Made by a program: the position numbers and the translations under genes. The notes beneath the pieces are model-generated. The model saw only the letters and a program-made list of their open reading frames with translations, was not told the origin of the DNA and did not search any database. A stretch of 64,000 nt of DNA. Origin: Seriola aureovittata (lineage: Eukaryota; Chordata; Actinopteri; Carangiformes; Carangidae). The first letter of the stretch is position 1, and each line of letters begins with the position of its first letter. Below, one piece after another: positions 48,892 through 59,597 of this stretch. Where the stretch lies: NCBI RefSeq assembly GCF_021018895.1, contig NC_079384.1, positions 7,386,140-7,450,139 on the forward strand. The letters are read 5' to 3'.

Positions 48892-50447
48892 GCGTGTGCG
48901 TGCGTGTGTGCGTGCTTGTAACAGGCACAGGAGTCACAGTGAATGCTGTACACCCAGGCGTTGTTGCCACGGAGCTCGGGAGGCACACCGGTTTGCACCA
49001 ATCACAGTTCTCGAGCTCTGTGCTCAGTGAGTATCCTGCTTACTTATTGGATTCCGAATTTAGAGTAATCGATAAATCCAGTCAGGTTCTGCTTACCTAA
49101 TACATATGCAACAGTAAGCTTAGGCCGTACAGATTCTGATATGTGGCAATGGTCTCAGTGAACTTTCTACACTTCTCTTCTTGTTCTGGATAAATAAGCA
49201 GAACCTCAAAAATAACTCGCAACATATCTGCAATACCACCTTGCAAAAATACTCCATTAAAGTGAGAGTCCTGTTCTGAAAATGGTACTTGATTAAAAGT
49301 GCATGAGTATTAATAATGAAATATACAGTGAAATGTAATGATACAATACTATTATATATTTTATTGATACACAATAACAATGATACACAAAGGAGCAACA
49401 AGTGTTTAACTGTTGTTGTTGGTTGAGGTGCAGCTAATGTTTAACCACGTGATAAACTGTTGAGTAGTTTCACGCATTGTAATTTATAAACTCATTTAGA
49501 TTTTGTATGTAAAATCTTAATGCATAAAGTAACTTCTAACTAAAGCTGTGAAATAAATGTGTGAATTTAAAACAAAATCAGTATTACAAGAGTTCTACTT
49601 CACAGCTACATGTTCCACATTATATCAGCCGAAAAATTCTATTACAGTTTTAAATAAAACCTCTGAAATCTGAACTCACAGTGCTCCCATTGCTGTTGCC
49701 GCGACAGCTTCTCTGTACTCTGTTCTGGGAATTGGCGGATAGATTTTTCTTTTCTTTTCTTTTTTTTTTACTCTGCAATGATTATATTTTTAATTACATG
49801 ATACACTCTGGGGTAATAAACAACCTCCACTGTGAGGAGAAAAGCGTCTGGTATTGAGATCATTTACAGTCAGTGAAGAAGATAATAAAAATTAACAATA
49901 CAACATGTGCGAATACAACGTGTGATTTAGATGTGAAACGTAACTGAATGTAATTGATGCACCTTCTTGTACGTGTTTCATTTAGTCATTTTCCAGAGAA
50001 AACAGAATGGTTCCAGTTACTACTTGAATTTGTACTTGACATTGGTCATTTAATGAAATACAAGTATTTCATTGGAGCATTAAACCATCAAAACTTCTCT
50101 GTGGACCCCCACCCCACCCCACAGGTCCCTTTTTCTCTCTGTTGGTGAAGAATCCAGAACTTGGGGCCCAGCCGAGCATCTACCTGGCCGTGTCTGAGGA
50201 GATGGAGGGTGTGACGGGACGCTACTATGATGTGATGACAGAAAAGGAACCAGCGCCCCTGGCCCTGGATGAGGAGGTAGCTCGTAAGCTGTGGGAGGTC
50301 AGCAGCAGGCTGGTCGGTCTGGAGGAGGAAGGACAGACCGGCAAGTCAAACCCTCCAGCGGAAGGCCAGTGCAAAGCTGCACAGACGGACCCAGTGCAAA
50401 AACATGGACGCAGCCCAGGACCAGCTGTCAGTGCTGTGGGGCTGTAG
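46543..50447 (+). CDS. rdh13: Retinol dehydrogenase 13, seven coding exons
   Basis: An NADP-dependent short-chain dehydrogenase/reductase. The mammalian RDH13 protein reduces retinal and is associated with the inner mitochondrial membrane. Coding exons are 46543-46607, 47789-47907, 48025-48180, 48271-48375, 48517-48729, 48925-49026 and 50125-50447; they join in frame to 360 aa. Motifs are the hydrophobic N-terminus [20 protein letters not shown], the cofactor loop TGANTGIG (44-51), NNAGV (123-127), the serine in NLASLAH (S174) and the catalytic YCQSK (200-204). [22 protein letters not shown] and ELGRHTG match human RDH13, which distinguishes it from RDH11/12/14. The Met was chosen because it aligns with the human start (MSRYLLP). 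Two oddities: intron 5 is GC-AG, and the C-terminus is about 30 residues longer than in the 331-aa human protein, the extra part being Gln/Pro/Ser-rich. Confidence 0.95.
47539..47605. repeat. Perfect 14-bp inverted repeat in rdh13 intron 1
   Basis: GCTGATTAGACCTC (47539-47552) is repeated as its exact reverse complement at 47592-47605, separated by 39 bases. It could form a stem-loop or be the footprint of a small inverted-repeat element. No function is assigned. Confidence 0.8.
48730..48924 (+). other. rdh13: GC-AG intron 5 of rdh13 with a (TG)n tract
   Basis: The only reading-frame-preserving junction joins CAAG at 48729 to GCACAGG at 48925. The intron therefore begins GCAAGT, the typical form of a GC donor, and ends CAG. 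Using the nearby GT four bases downstream would shift the frame. A (TG)n run fills 48831-48886 and continues as TG/CG repeats to about 48915, leaving no ordinary polypyrimidine tract before the acceptor. The intron is only 195 bases. Confidence 0.85.
48831..48915 (+). repeat. (TG)n microsatellite in rdh13 intron 5
   Basis: An uninterrupted TG run of about 56 bases, then TG interspersed with CG dinucleotides. It ends about nine bases before the exon 6 acceptor. Confidence 0.97.
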
Positions 50448-50689
50448 GTCGGCTCTGGCCTCTGGGCCAGTAGGAAATAATGGACGTCTATGACTTCAGC
50501 TATGCCAGGCTCATTGCAACAATTATCTGTCTGTGATTCTGGTTGTCTGTATAATGGAAGTTTTTTGTACATGCCTTTATGTTCCTGCATCAGGATATGT
50601 CTTTAAAACATGTACAACAAGCAGCCTTTGACAATGGACTTTTGACTCGTTCTTGCTTATGCCTCTGCGCTGGTGACAGAATTCTTGGG
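50448..50689 (+). other. rdh13: Start of the rdh13 3' UTR
   Basis: Sequence directly after the rdh13 stop, with no further coding potential. The poly(A) site was not determined; the first clear AATAAA on this strand is at 52076-52081, which would imply a 3' UTR of about 1.6 kb running through the dispersed repeat that follows. Confidence 0.4.
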
Positions 50690-51130
50690 TTGTCCCTCGC
50701 TCTGTCCGTCCCATTCTCATTAACACGATATCTCAGTAAAGCCTTGAGGAAATTCCTTCAAATTTGGCACAAATGTCCACTTGAACTCAAAAATGAACTG
50801 ATTAGATTTTGGTGGTCAGAGGTCAAGGTCAGGGTTATCTTAACAAAGAACAGTTTTGGCCTCTTGAATTTGATATCTCAAGACCACCTTGAGGGAATTT
50901 GTTGAGATTTCGCATAAAACATTCACTTGGACAGATGAGCTGATTAGAATTTGGTGGTCAAAGGTCAAGGTCACTGTGACCTCACAAGCCACGTTACCAG
51001 CCATAACTCACAAATTCATACACAATTTGATTCAAATGTCTATAAGGATAAAATTAAGTGGTGAAATTTTATATCCAAATGGTCAAAGGGCAACATCACT
51101 GTGACATCATAATGTTCTTTAAAAACACCT
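50690..51130 (+). repeat. Dispersed teleost repeat with internal units carrying AGGTCA sites
   Basis: Three diverged units can be aligned by eye (about 50700-50840, 50860-50995 and 51000-51115). Each follows the pattern 'caca-aat-tgtcca-cttgga ... tgat-aga-tttggtggtcaaaggtcaaggtcactgtgacctca'. I recognise this wording as a repeat common in perciform genomes, probably from a non-autonomous DNA transposon, but I cannot name the family. The second unit contains a perfect palindromic AGGTCACTGTGACCT at 50968-50982. The element lies in or just after the rdh13 3' UTR. Confidence 0.7.
50968..50982. promoter_or_regulatory. Perfect estrogen-response-element palindrome
   Basis: AGGTCACTGTGACCT is the consensus ERE (two AGGTCA half sites inverted with a three-base spacer). 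A further AGGTCA abuts it (50962-50967), creating TCAAGGTCA, the extended half site used by ERR/SF-1-type receptors. It lies within the dispersed repeat behind rdh13. Confidence 0.6.
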
Positions 51131-52860
51131 CTGGGTATTATTCAATGCTTAAACTCAGCAAGGGGAGAATGTGACCAGATTTCCTGCAACTAGGCTGGTT
51201 GGCAGGAGGCATATAAACTGCGAGGCGGTACTTCTAGTTTTTCTTTTAAAAAGAGAGTATGTATCTTTAAATGGACATTTGAGATTTCTAATTCTGCTAA
51301 AACTGCTATTTATTGTTATGTGTATGGTATGTGGGATTAAAACTGAAAGGGGCTCATCTTATCTTAAAATAACCAAAACATTTAATTAAAAATCTCCACC
51401 ATAAAACATGAATATTTAAACTTTTTTCATCCGACAACTTTTCTACAATATAGTTTTCTTTCACTCCTAAAAATCACATCACACATAAGCACAAACAGTA
51501 TTTAGCCCCTATTTTCAAATGATGTTTGAATTTAGTCTCTGTAAATTTGAAGTAGAAGTGTATTTATAGTAGGAGGCATTCTTCTGCAACATCACTGTAG
51601 GTTCACAGTTAAGACTGCTGCAAATGGTTTTCTTTTTGTGGATTCAAGCAGAAAATGCTGACATATAGTGCCATCTGGCTGCCAAGCATTAAAATACAGG
51701 TGCCTGGGAGCTGATCCGCATAAACCTTTTATTCAAATGGCCTTAGTTATTTTTGCATAATCTTTCTTTTTTTGTACAGATTATATGTACATTGGTGCTG
51801 ACCATTTTCTTAAGTATGCAGTTGTTTTAGAGTTTTGAAAGTACTTTTCTTTGAAGCCATTGATTTAGTTTAGTTAAACATGGTATAAAAATCAATTTGC
51901 AGAGACTTAGACCTTACTTACTTTACTTATATACTAATAATCGATTACAGAAAACGTGGCCTATTTTCTTTTTTTATCGTTGCATAGTATCCTGATGCAG
52001 ACACTGTAGATCACTTTACACTTACAACTGCTTTACCATACAATCATATTATAGCCTTTATAATCTCGACTAAAAAATAAAGACACTGCAAATGGATTTC
52101 CATACTAACATACACATTACTAAGGAAGTTTGACAGGCATAGTCAAAATATAAAACAGTATAGTATGAAAAAAATGTCAGTAATTGTGGTTTCCTGGCAA
52201 AAGTGGAAAATATTGGCATGGTCCTTTGAAGTTAAATTTGTGTTTAAAAGAGTCTAAGCATCCATTAAATGCACCTCTGTAAAAAGAAAATCAAACCAAT
52301 CAAGTTACAAAAGCACTCATCTTATATTTCTGATTCTCCCCAGCATGAATCTGCAGTCATGCAGCCTAAGTGCAGAGGATGATATCCATCCCAAAAGTCT
52401 TTGGGATCCATTGCATAGGGCTTTTTCCAACAGTAAATCCCAAAGTACTGATCAATATTGTCCACTCTCTGTTCCAGTGCACACTGATCGGCCCAAACCT
52501 GAAATGATACACCCTGGATCGTTTATTTCAGTGTTAGTTTACCGGAGAAAACCCTTTCTGGTGCCATCCTAGAAGATGATGAGTATTGGAGATGAGCTAC
52601 AGAATCACAGGATTTTCCTTTGCTCCCTGGACTGAAAAGACCTTTACAGTCTCTTGAGCAGGTTGTTGACTGATCTGGTTTCTCCCTCTAGCATGGATCA
52701 AATCGATCCTGACCTCTAAAGTTTTGGACTCGCAGTATTTTCTGAATTTTAACGCTGTTTAATATGTAAATTCTCCCTATCATTACATACTGTCTCTTAA
52801 ACAGACAAAAAAAAAAAAAAAGAAAACGTGTGGAAAGCGAGACATTCGTGCTCTTGAACA
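51131..52860. other. Intergenic, rdh13 to decr2
   Basis: AT-rich sequence in which I see no coding exon. It contains a plus-strand AATAAA at 52076-52081 that may be the rdh13 poly(A) signal. Confidence 0.5.
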
Positions 52861-52880
52861 CGCAGGCACGAATCAGACGG

Positions 52881-53160
52881 ACTTCATTGCCCACAATGCA
52901 TCAGTGAAGGACACCGAAAAAGTAAACGTCCAAAGTACAAATAGTTCCTGCTGAAAAAAAAGAAACATTTTATGGGTGAGGAATAATGTAAAGTTACCTC
53001 ATCAGATTCAGATAAGACCTTCGTGTGCAGGTCGTGTGTCACCGAACAGGAGTTGGACGCTTCTTTCTGCACTTCAACAAAACTAGCTTGTTTTCTTCAG
53101 CAGGAAACACGACGGCAGCTACATGTTAGTACCGACATATTTACATAACAGCGTGCTGTG
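52881..53160 (+). promoter_or_regulatory. decr2: Candidate decr2 promoter / 5' UTR exon region
   Basis: The decr2 start codon follows directly behind a splice-acceptor-like sequence (TTATTTATCAG then CATGG), so a non-coding first exon upstream is expected. ACTTCATTGCCCACAATGCA at 52881-52900 resembles a ZNF143/SBS promoter motif with several mismatches. A possible donor (GG followed by GTGAGG) lies near 52974. The transcription start is not resolved. Confidence 0.35.
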
Positions 53161-53799
53161 TAAAGCGGTGGATTCATTTAACTTAGTCTGCAGTAGATTT
53201 AATGAATGTCAGTTGCAGTGCTGTGATGTGAAGCAAAAATACGAATCAAAAATACCTTTCACTGAGTTGGACTGACGGTCTGTGTCACTGCAATGCAGTT
53301 TTTCGTAGTTTGGCATCATGATTTTTGTAACTCTTCACCTTGCCACAAACTTATGTTGATGTTCCGTCATGACCTCGAGTAACTTGACAAGTAATGTAGA
53401 AAATTACTGATACAGTATAGTGCTTATTGGCATTCAGTTTTATACTACTTTTACACTGTAAGTGTGATTGACCTTAAATTCTGCAATGCTTTGGAGGGTA
53501 CGTCACAAAAATCACGACAGCGTGTCAGCAGCAGTACAAATAGTAACACGTAGATTCTTATGAACAATGACGAAAAAGAGAGTTAAAACAACCTTTTTAG
53601 ATGAATTTGAATATCTGACAATTCTAACAAAAACAATCATTATTATCTAGATCCAGACTGCTGCAGCAGGTTACTGTATTTTGTAAGGTATTTCTGCTAT
53701 TTTGTGCAACTCCTGTATTTATAGACCATTCAAATTCTAGATTTAGATGATGGTATTGCCGGTGTGTTTGCATCTACCTGACATGCATTATTTATCAGC

Positions 53800-56713
53800 A
53801 TGGCAGGTCCGCAGAAAAAGGGAGAACCGCTGCCAGAAGATGTGGGTACAGATGACTGCCTGACTTCATACACACACATCTACAGTCCAGATTTACTAAA
53901 GTAAGCATGAAAACATGTGATTTTGGATGAATTTCCCATCACCATTACTGATTGATTTACTGCATTTCACTGTAGTTGGCTCTGTGCAGGACTACTTTTT
54001 GTTCACTTGTCACTCTAATAACTGCATAAGGTGACCTTTGAGGATTTGCACTTTATTTTTCAGGGATCAGGTTGCTTTCATCACAGGTGGGGGATCTGGA
54101 ATTGGACTCAGAATAGCTGAAATCTTCATGAGGTGAGAGGGAGTGCCAGATTATTTCTCCATAACGTCCGTCATAAATCTGTAACATGGAAAGTCATTTC
54201 ATAATTCTGTGTCAGAATTATGAAATTACTATTAGTCTTAAACAGCAAAATGTGTGAGGGAGATGGTATGTAGGTGCACTTTAAACCCTCGAGTTGTGTT
54301 ATCTGCTAGTCAGTTTCATCATTTTGCTTGAGCTTGTGTGACAAAGTTGAAATAGTTAAATATTAAACTAATGTGGCAAAAAATTGTTTATCTTTTATAA
54401 AAATCAACACCTCATCTTGTAACTTAATGTCCTGGCTGTTCATAGTGCTGACTGCCAGATTTGTAGACTTCAGGCTCACCCCTAAATGTTCTTGGCTCTA
54501 ACATTTACTTCATCCTTCATTTTTTACGTTGCGTCCCCTGTTTCCTGTTCTCAACTTCTGTCCTACTTGTCTTGTCATCAAGTTACCCCCGCTGTCTCTG
54601 TGTTAGCCTCACACACGCAGGTATCCTTGTTCATATCATATTTCACTCTCTTCTTTTTCTCAGGCACGGCTGCGACACAGTGATTGCCAGCAGGAACTTG
54701 GACAAGCTCAAAGAGGTTATTCCTCTTGCACAATTTCCACAATCCTAAAAGATGTATGTTAAACCATTACTAAATAGTAATGCGCTGGCCTCATGTGATG
54801 TCTCTGTGTGTCTCTCTAGGTCGCTAAAAAGCTGTCTGCTGTGTCAGGACGCCGCTGTCTCCCTTTGTGTATAGATGTGCGGCAGCCTGAGAGCATCGCA
54901 GCAGCTGTGGATGAGACACTGAAAGAGCTGGGCCGTGTAGACATCCTTATTAACAGTATGTGACCTCTTAATCACAAGTCTAAAAAAATATGTGTTTTTG
55001 TGCTGGTGATTAATGCGTTTGCGGTGGGAGCAGTCTCTCACCCATTAGCTACTTGTCATTCTACAAGGCATCCTGCTAACATAGGTACTGAGATATTTTA
55101 AGGTGTCTGTAAGGTGAAGCAGGTGCACATGTACTTTGAACAAAGGCCAAGTGTGTCGTTTAATCATCAACTGTTCTGATGCTGCATCTATCATTATCTT
55201 CTATGTTTGCAACCTACTCGCTGTTACATACTGTTACATCACTACAAGATTATTATTAGTTGTCAAATCAAATTCAGATTGCCTATGCAAGGTGAAAAAA
55301 AAAAAAAGCATTCATGAAAAATTCAACTCCTTTGTCTGTGTATAGGATTTCTTTGTTCGGTGGTGTGTCATAATTTTGGCCCCGGTGCTGTTTCTGGCAG
55401 ATGCTGCTGGAAACTTCCTCTGCCCGGCTACGGCGCTCTCCTTCAATGCCTTCAAGACGGTCATGGAGATAGACACTATGGGGACATTCAACACCAGCAA
55501 AGTGGTTTATGAGAAGTGGTTCAAGGTACAATGCATGTTTTCATCTGTCTGTGTGACACAATATTCCTTAACTTCAAGTTAAGGAGCTATAGATAAATTG
55601 TTTACTGCCCCACAGCACATAATTGATGATAGTACTGTATCTACAGGAAGATAATTAGGTAGTTGATCAATAACTTTCAGTCAGATTCACTTTCTGCAAT
55701 TCCCCCTGATCACCAAAAGAGGACAGTAAAGATCACAGATTACTGAATGCCGCCTTTTTAGCTAAATGGGAGTTAAATGGCAGCCTCTGCCCTCTGAAGC
55801 TGTTTTGATCATTTACGTATTGCATTGATTTCGAGCCTCCCATCATTTGTGGGCGCAGGATCACGGTGGCAACATAGTGAACATCTCTGCAACACTGGGC
55901 TACAAGGGGCAGGCCCTCCAGGTGCATGCTGGCTCTGCGAAGGCTGCAAATGGTAAGAGCATTTTCAGTGTTACGTAACGGCTTCCAAATGAGAATCTAA
56001 TGAGTCTCTGCTGCCTCTGCTGTCCTCAGATGCCATGACTAAGCACCTGGCTGTGGAGTGGGGGCCCAGTGGGGTGAGAGTCAATTCTGTGGCGCCAGGT
56101 CCTATCTCTGGCACAGAAGGATACCGCAGACTGGGTAAACACTATGTTCACTTAATGGTTCATTTAATGCTCTTATATTAAACAAGCAGTCCTGTATTAT
56201 AAGCAATGGTTTGATCTCTTACAGTATGCGACGATTTCATAAACAACCCTCAGAAACATTTACAATCGGGGTGATTGAAAAATAATTGTAACAATAAATT
56301 GTGTAATTAGACTTGTATATAATTAATATTGTTAAATAACACCCGTGTGTGGAATTTGACGGACAGTGCTAGTTAAATGGCAAATTTCGGGGAACGTCAG
56401 ACAGAAAACATTGGGCCCCTCGGATGCGTAGCATAACAGTGTAAGTAAGAGTGTCTGGTAACGCTTTTTTTTTTTCATTTTAAACCTCTCAGGTGGCCCC
56501 AGAGGGGAGGCTGCTGGTGCCTTCCAGTCCATTCCTCTGCAGCGAGCAGGCAACAAGACAGAGATGGCCCACTGCACTCTTTTCTTGGCCAGCCAGGCAT
56601 CGTCCTATGTGACTGGAGCCGTCCTGGTGGCTGATGGCGGGGCGTGGTTGACCTCCGCCAATGACGTCTCCCTGCTGTTGGGTATAGCCACCTCTAAATC
56701 CGCTAAACTCTGA
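53800..56713 (+). CDS. decr2: Peroxisomal 2,4-dienoyl-CoA reductase, eight coding exons
   Basis: A short-chain dehydrogenase/reductase that uses NADPH to reduce 2,4-dienoyl-CoA esters during peroxisomal degradation of polyunsaturated fatty acids. Coding exons are 53800-53900, 54064-54132, 54664-54715, 54820-54955, 55401-55525, 55859-55952, 56030-56134 and 56493-56713. All have GT-AG introns and join in frame to 300 aa (human DECR2 has 292). Motifs are TGGGSGIG (41-48), NNAAGN (119-124), the ISATLGYKG segment (170-178) and the SAKAA lysine (K189) that DECR family members have in the active site. The last three residues, AKL, are a type 1 peroxisome-targeting signal as in human DECR2. An AATAAA poly(A) signal lies at 57227-57232. 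A strong acceptor in the 3' UTR (exon start 56894) suggests further splicing. Identity is certain at family level and very likely at gene level. Confidence 0.96.
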
Positions 56714-57250
56714 AAAGGGGCTCTCCTGTCCTCCTCCTGACCCAGGTGTGTAGGAGGAGGTGCAGCTTGAGGTCCATGTGGAGAGACAGTATATGATTGA
56801 GATTGTGTTGTGGATTGTGTCTTCTCAAAGTTTAAATGACAGGAATACAATATGACACATATTAATCCACTTGTCTCTCTTATCTTCTTTCAGGTTATTG
56901 GTCATCTGAAAAGAAAAGAGACAAGTAAATGCTGAAAACAAACGGGTAATTTAGGGGCCACCTGCAGAACTGATATGCTCCATGTACAGTGTTTGTGGTA
57001 TATCTCACCCACTGCTGTCTGAAGAGTGTGTTGGAGGAGTTGAACACTAACATGCTATACTTATTGTATTATATGTTACAATCTTAGAAGTGGATCAACC
57101 TATATAACAATTATGGGACTTTTCAACATCTACAGTGCCATGTATTATACAGTAATCATGCATTTCATGTACAGTCGTGTTTATCACAAGCCATTTCATG
57201 TGGTTTCTCAGTACCTCTCATTCATTAATAAAACTTTTGTATAATTAGTT
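56714..57250 (+). other. decr2: decr2 3' UTR with poly(A) signal and a possible 3'-UTR intron
   Basis: About 520 bases from the stop to AATAAA at 57227-57232. A long pyrimidine tract ending TTCTTTCAG at 56893 is a better-looking acceptor than some used in the gene. It could pair with a donor-like CCAG/GTGTGT near 56744, downstream of the stop, or with a GTATAG site inside the last coding exon at 56682. Confidence 0.6.
57227..57232 (+). terminator. Poly(A) signal AATAAA, decr2
   Basis: Canonical AATAAA at the end of a stretch that follows the decr2 stop. TG/T-rich sequence comes after it, as expected downstream of a cleavage site. Confidence 0.7.
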
Positions 57251-59084
57251 AATGATGACTACAGTTTGCATTTACCATTGCAAGTCATTTTTCTTTCTTT
57301 TTGTGGTAAAAAGATCCAACTTCCTTGGCTATTGAAGTTTGGATCATACCTGTAGAATGAAACTGACTGTTTTCAACATTAGTGAGATGGATTTTATTTA
57401 GTGTTATCCAACTGGGGTTCAGGACTGTACATGTCACAAGTTGACGGAAAGAAAAAAAATACACACACACTTACACACACAAAAAACAAATATGATTACA
57501 CAAAATTATCTTCTTGAATTTTCCCATTTTTTCCCATGTGAAATCAAGGATAAAGATCTGTGAAAATCCTACAAGTGAAAGAGTTTGAAAAGGAAAAAAA
57601 TTGATTTTCACTTGTAGCTCATGTCCACCTGTGACTAGTGGTTGTAAGTATATGGTAATTCGATACAAGTCAAAATTGGTTGAGAGCCACCACTGAATTA
57701 AATGACCAATATGATGAAGCCTACAGTATGTAACTGCAAATCTGAAGAAAATCAATACCGCTGCAAGTCAGATGGGGGAGCCAAAACATTACAATTGCAT
57801 CCATTAAACAATTTTCTCAAAATGATGAATCTCCTGTGTCCACATGAGTTGTCCAACAATATCATATTGGTTTATATGTTATGTCAGGAGTTATTAGAGC
57901 TTAAAGAAACAACCGTTTAACCGGTGGACCTGGCGGCTTCACAGACCACATCCACCGAATGAAATGCCATTGAGCAAAACAAACCCTGTTAGTTTGCCCC
58001 GCTCACTACACTGACCCCGAACATTGACCTCCGGCCGTTTCAAATACTGTCATTCTTTGACGTATGTGCGCAGGTGAGTGTTTTGTATGTTGGCCACGAG
58101 CCTTGTGCATAAACACAAATCATAAGGTGATAGCTGGTAGCTGCCATAAAACCAATGATACTGCGGGGTATTTTGTACGCTTGCGTGAAACGTCAGTGGT
58201 GTGTATGCGGCTGGAGGAGGAGGAGGCGGCGGAGGAGGATGGGACACTGCTGATGCTGATGCGAGAGCTTTCGGTGTCTGTGATCAACATCGGTAGACTG
58301 ACCGCTACATGATGGAGCTTATTCGTCTAATTTAATACTCCTTTTCGTTTCCTTGTGGGTTTTCGACCACAGCCGCTGGGACAGATGTGTGTTTTGAGAC
58401 GAGAATAATAAAGGAATTCGGGGTCTCGTCTCGTCACTCGTCTGGCCTGTCTTGTGACTGACACAGGTGGATTGCTGCTGGAAAACGGAATCGAAGTGAA
58501 GACATAATATTGGACTATAACAGAGGCGGCAATTCCCGCAGCTACGTCTTGAACCGTGGAATATTGAAGCTGAGACATTTGGTTTAATTTCACTGAGAGG
58601 GGTTGGTGGGGGGGGGGGGTGGACCGTTTGGCTTGTTAGCTAGCTAATAGGCTAATTTCGCTAGCTAGTCAGTTAGCAGCTTTCCTGGCCAATGGCACGG
58701 AAGAAGTGGGATGCTCGAAGGAGGAGTTAATGTTAGTTGCTAGCATAAATTCATTTGAGGAAAGACAGTCGGCGATATATGTAGTAAACCGCCTTGTAAT
58801 GAGAGATTTAAAATGAACGGTACAGCTAGAGGTTAATTCATGTGTGATTAGCGCTGGTCACATCGTTTCCTCGCCGCACTGTGTGCTCCTCGGCAAATTA
58901 GCTTGCGATGGATAAAATCAGATAATCGGCTAAGAAAGCTAATGTTGACAAACACTGGTGACTTAACGCTTTAATTTATGCTGTTTCAAACGGTCTCGTT
59001 GCCAATGATGCTGTCAGTAGTGTTTGACAGTTGAGCTCTGAGACTTTATTTCGGTGATTTACTAGCTTTCAGGCCGAAGTGAAG
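57251..59084 (+). promoter_or_regulatory. rab11fip3: Intergenic region and probable rab11fip3 promoter
   Basis: The part from about 57.9 to 58.9 kb is richer in G+C and CG dinucleotides than the flanks. It includes a GGAGGAGGAGGCGGCGGAGG tract (58211-58240) and a G run (58608-58620). This is the likely transcription-start area for rab11fip3, whose coding exon begins at 59598. Short ORFs here resemble no family I recognise. Confidence 0.4.
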
Positions 59085-59163
59085 TATGTTGACGTTGGAT
59101 GTGCTGAAGCTGGAACATTTGGCAACAACCAGGAGCGGGTCTGCCATGACAGAGAGGGACATA
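59085..59163 (+). other. Candidate upstream exon of rab11fip3
   Basis: An ATG at about 59085 opens 26 codons (starting MLTLDVLKLEHL) that run in frame to a good donor, ATA followed by GTGAGTC, at 59164. It could be a 5' UTR exon carrying a short upstream ORF, or an alternative coding first exon. Splicing into the main exon would need one of the acceptors before 59598 (for example TTTCACAG near 59478), and an in-frame TAA directly precedes the main ATG. Confidence 0.3.
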
Positions 59164-59597
59164 GTGAGTCAAAACACACTTGCATCAGTATTATATCTGC
59201 TAAGGCTAAGAAATGAATATGACTTTTGAGTTTAGGTAACATTGTTATTGAGGTGTGGACGGCAACCACTGAAGCGGAAAACAACAAATACAGCAATTTG
59301 TTACTCTGTTACCTGCCTGACATCGTTTCTGTAACCGACCGACTCTCTTAAAATGATCAATTTTGATTTACCTTTATGCAGTTATTTATAAAATCACAAT
59401 AACTACCAGCATCTTTTAAATGTCAGAGCTAGACAATGCGTGTAGGAATTCCACACATTTATTTAAAGATTTCACAGAGAAAGTGTGGGGCCATTTAAAA
59501 ACATGGCATTAAAATTGAAGAACTGGATCTTGACGACAGCAGTGAGATAAGACGTCAGCAGCTTTCACAAGTTTGCGAAGGGACACAGCCAATATAA

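Noticed and set aside
48674..49001. Minus-strand frames of His-Thr repeats across rdh13
   Set aside because: Translation of the (TG)n microsatellite and shadow of rdh13 exons 5 and 6.
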